The position numbers and the translations under genes are program-made. A DNA stretch of 64,000 nt from Clostridiales bacterium CCNA10 (GTDB taxonomy: Bacteria; Bacillota; Clostridia; Oscillospirales; Oscillospiraceae): positions 2,542,319 to 2,606,318 of the forward strand of contig AP018533.1 in the NCBI GenBank assembly GCA_003573975.1, given 5' to 3'. This document shows positions 62,705 to 64,000 of this stretch, in pieces. Each line of letters begins with the position of its first letter. The stretch's first letter is position 1. Under the pieces are notes generated by a model. The model saw only the letters and a program-made list of their open reading frames with translations, was not told the origin of the DNA and did not search any database.

Positions 62705-64000
62705 ATGGACTATCAAGCTATGTACCAGCAGAAGCTGACCACCGCCCAGGAGGCTGTCAAGGTGGTCAAATCCGGCGACTGGGTGGACTACACCTGGTGC
62801 ACCAACCACCCCGTGGCCCTGGACAAGGCCCTGGCCGAGCGCAAGGACGAGCTCACTGACGTGAAGATCCGCGGCGGCGTCACCATGTGGATGCCCGAGA
62901 TCGCCAAGGCCGAGGACGCCGGTGACCACTTCACCTGGCACTCCTGGCACTGCAGCGGCATCGACCGCAAGATCATCACCAAGGGCATGGGCTATTTCTC
63001 CCCCATGCGCTACTCTGAACTGCCCCGTTTCTACCGGGAGAACCTCTCTCCTGTGGATGTGGTGATGCTCCAGACCACTCCCATGGACGCTCACGGCAAC
63101 TTCAACTTCGGCCTGGCCGCCTCCCACATCGCCGATATTATGTCCCGCGCCAAGTGCATCATCGTGGAGGTCAACGAGAATATGCCCTGGGTGTACGGCC
63201 TGACCGGCACCGAGATCAATATTCAGGACGTGACCTATGTGGTGGAGGGGGACAACCCTCCTGTGGCCCAGCTGGGCGCCGGCGGCGAGCCCACCGACGT
63301 GGACCGCGCCGTGGCCAACCTGGTGGTGCCTGAGATCCCCAACGGCGCCTGCCTGCAGCTGGGCATCGGCGGGATGCCCAACACCATCGGCGCCATGATC
63401 GCCCAGTCTGATCTGAAGGACCTGTCCGTCCACACCGAGATGTACGTAGACGGCTTCGTGGACATGGCCGCCGCCGGCAAGATCACCGGCCGGAACAAGG
63501 CCCTGGACAAGGGCCGCCAGGTGTTCGCCTTTGCCGCCGGCACCAAGAAGCTGTACGACTATGTGGACCGCAACCCCGATGTGATGGGCGCTCCGGTGGA
63601 CTACACCAATGACGTCCGGGTCATCGCTCAGATCGACAACTTCATCTCCATCAACAACGCCATTGACATGGATCTGTTCGGCCAGATCAACGCCGAGTCC
63701 GCCGGCATCAAGCACATCTCCGGCACCGGCGGCCAGCTGGACTTCGCCATGGGCGCTTACCTGTCCAAGGGCGGCAAGAGTTTCATCTGTATGTCCTCCA
63801 CCGTCACTGGCAAGGACGGCACTGTCAAGAGCCGCATCGTCCCCACCCTGACCCAGGGCTCCATCTGCACCGATCCCCGCTCCTGCGGCCACTATGTGGT
63901 CACGGAGTACGGCATGGTCAACCTGAAGGGCCTGTCCACCTGGGAGCGAGCTGAGGCTCTCATCGGCATCGCCCACCCCGACTTCCGGGAGCAGCTGATC
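62705..64000 (+). CDS. but: Butyryl-CoA:acetate CoA-transferase (4-hydroxybutyrate CoA-transferase family), cut by the window end
   Basis: 432 codons are visible, starting [20 protein letters not shown] with CGGAGGGTATAAAA upstream. [71 protein letters not shown] and the active-site segment [18 protein letters not shown] with the catalytic Glu match But enzymes. [20 protein letters not shown] and [13 protein letters not shown] [16 protein letters not shown] are also present. It moves CoA from butyryl-CoA to acetate, the last step of butyrate formation in gut Clostridia. A very close family works on 4-hydroxybutyrate, so substrate is likely but not certain. Only the last few residues are missing. 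Confidence 0.88.
   Translation, partial: MDYQAMYQQKLTTAQEAVKVVKSGDWVDYTWCTNHPVALDKALAERKDELTDVKIRGGVTMWMPEIAKAEDAGDHFTWHSWHCSGIDRKIITKGMGYFSPMRYSELPRFYRENLSPVDVVMLQTTPMDAHGNFNFGLAASHIADIMSRAKCIIVEVNENMPWVYGLTGTEINIQDVTYVVEGDNPPVAQLGAGGEPTDVDRAVANLVVPEIPNGACLQLGIGGMPNTIGAMIAQSDLKDLSVHTEMYVDGFVDMAAAGKITGRNKALDKGRQVFAFAAGTKKLYDYVDRNPDVMGAPVDYTNDVRVIAQIDNFISINNAIDMDLFGQINAESAGIKHISGTGGQLDFAMGAYLSKGGKSFICMSSTVTGKDGTVKSRIVPTLTQGSICTDPRSCGHYVVTEYGMVNLKGLSTWERAEALIGIAHPDFREQLI

Noticed and set aside
62663-63976. A 437-codon open frame on the minus strand over the CoA-transferase gene
   Set aside because: It is the reverse-frame shadow of a GC-rich gene; composition is Gly/Val/His-rich with no family pattern, while the + strand encodes a clear CoA-transferase with RBS.

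Overview
The window looks like the chromosome of a Gram-positive gut anaerobe of the Clostridia, most likely an Oscillospiraceae-type butyrate producer. The right part is GC-rich, uses AGGAGG-type ribosome binding sites and carries a butyryl-CoA:acetate CoA-transferase, a CBS-domain family II pyrophosphatase and a glmS ribozyme. The left part is full of the mobilizable elements typical of such genomes. The family assignment is inferred from gene content; no rRNA lies in the window.

Region 1 (1-28.9 kb) is a stack of mobile elements. The backbone is a Tn1549-like conjugative element on the minus strand: a Cys-rich small protein, a DUF6017-type replication protein, a PcfB-like protein and the coupling-protein gene virD4. 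virD4 is cut into three pieces (24863-25389, 15775-16213, 3402-3983). The cuts hold two complete integrative mobilizable elements. Element A (about 3984-15774) carries a large serine recombinase, TnpV and TnpW proteins, an ABC-F resistance-type protein behind an attenuator leader, four tandem sigma-region-4-like genes, a MobQ relaxase with an IncQ-like oriT, and a replisome organizer plus helicase loader. Element B (about 16214-24862) carries another serine recombinase, a Tet(W)/(32)/(O)-type ribosomal protection gene with a tet(M)-style attenuator, a MobQ relaxase with its own oriT and a PD-(D/E)XK nuclease. Removing both elements by their junctions rejoins virD4 into one frame of 511 codons, itself lacking the usual C-terminus. 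Left of it is a further, decayed mobilizable segment with a frameshifted MobV gene. The right end of the stack joins a serine recombinase that has lost its catalytic N-terminus.

Region 2 (29.1-31.9 kb) is one large gene for a TetM/EF-G-like GTPase fused to a YacP/Rae1-like NYN ribonuclease domain.

Region 3 (32-43.4 kb) is a second accessory block, almost all on the minus strand: an Xre regulator with an ImmA remnant fused in frame to part of a 2-hydroxyacid dehydrogenase, a WYL regulator, and an operon of unknown, AbrB-like, ArdA-like and truncated methylase genes interrupted by an IS110 element. It ends at the 3' end of a tRNA-Ala gene.

Region 4 (43.4-64 kb) is core chromosome: rpsU, leuS, ppk1, a MATE exporter, gltS, three small genes, the glmS ribozyme and glmS, an acetyltransferase, tRNA-Arg, the CBS-pyrophosphatase, a shikimate-kinase-like gene, a DEAD-box helicase and the start of the butyryl-CoA transferase gene. 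One IS30 element with a nonsense codon sits inside it. ppk1 and the pyrophosphatase point to active polyphosphate/pyrophosphate handling, and the CoA-transferase to butyrate formation.
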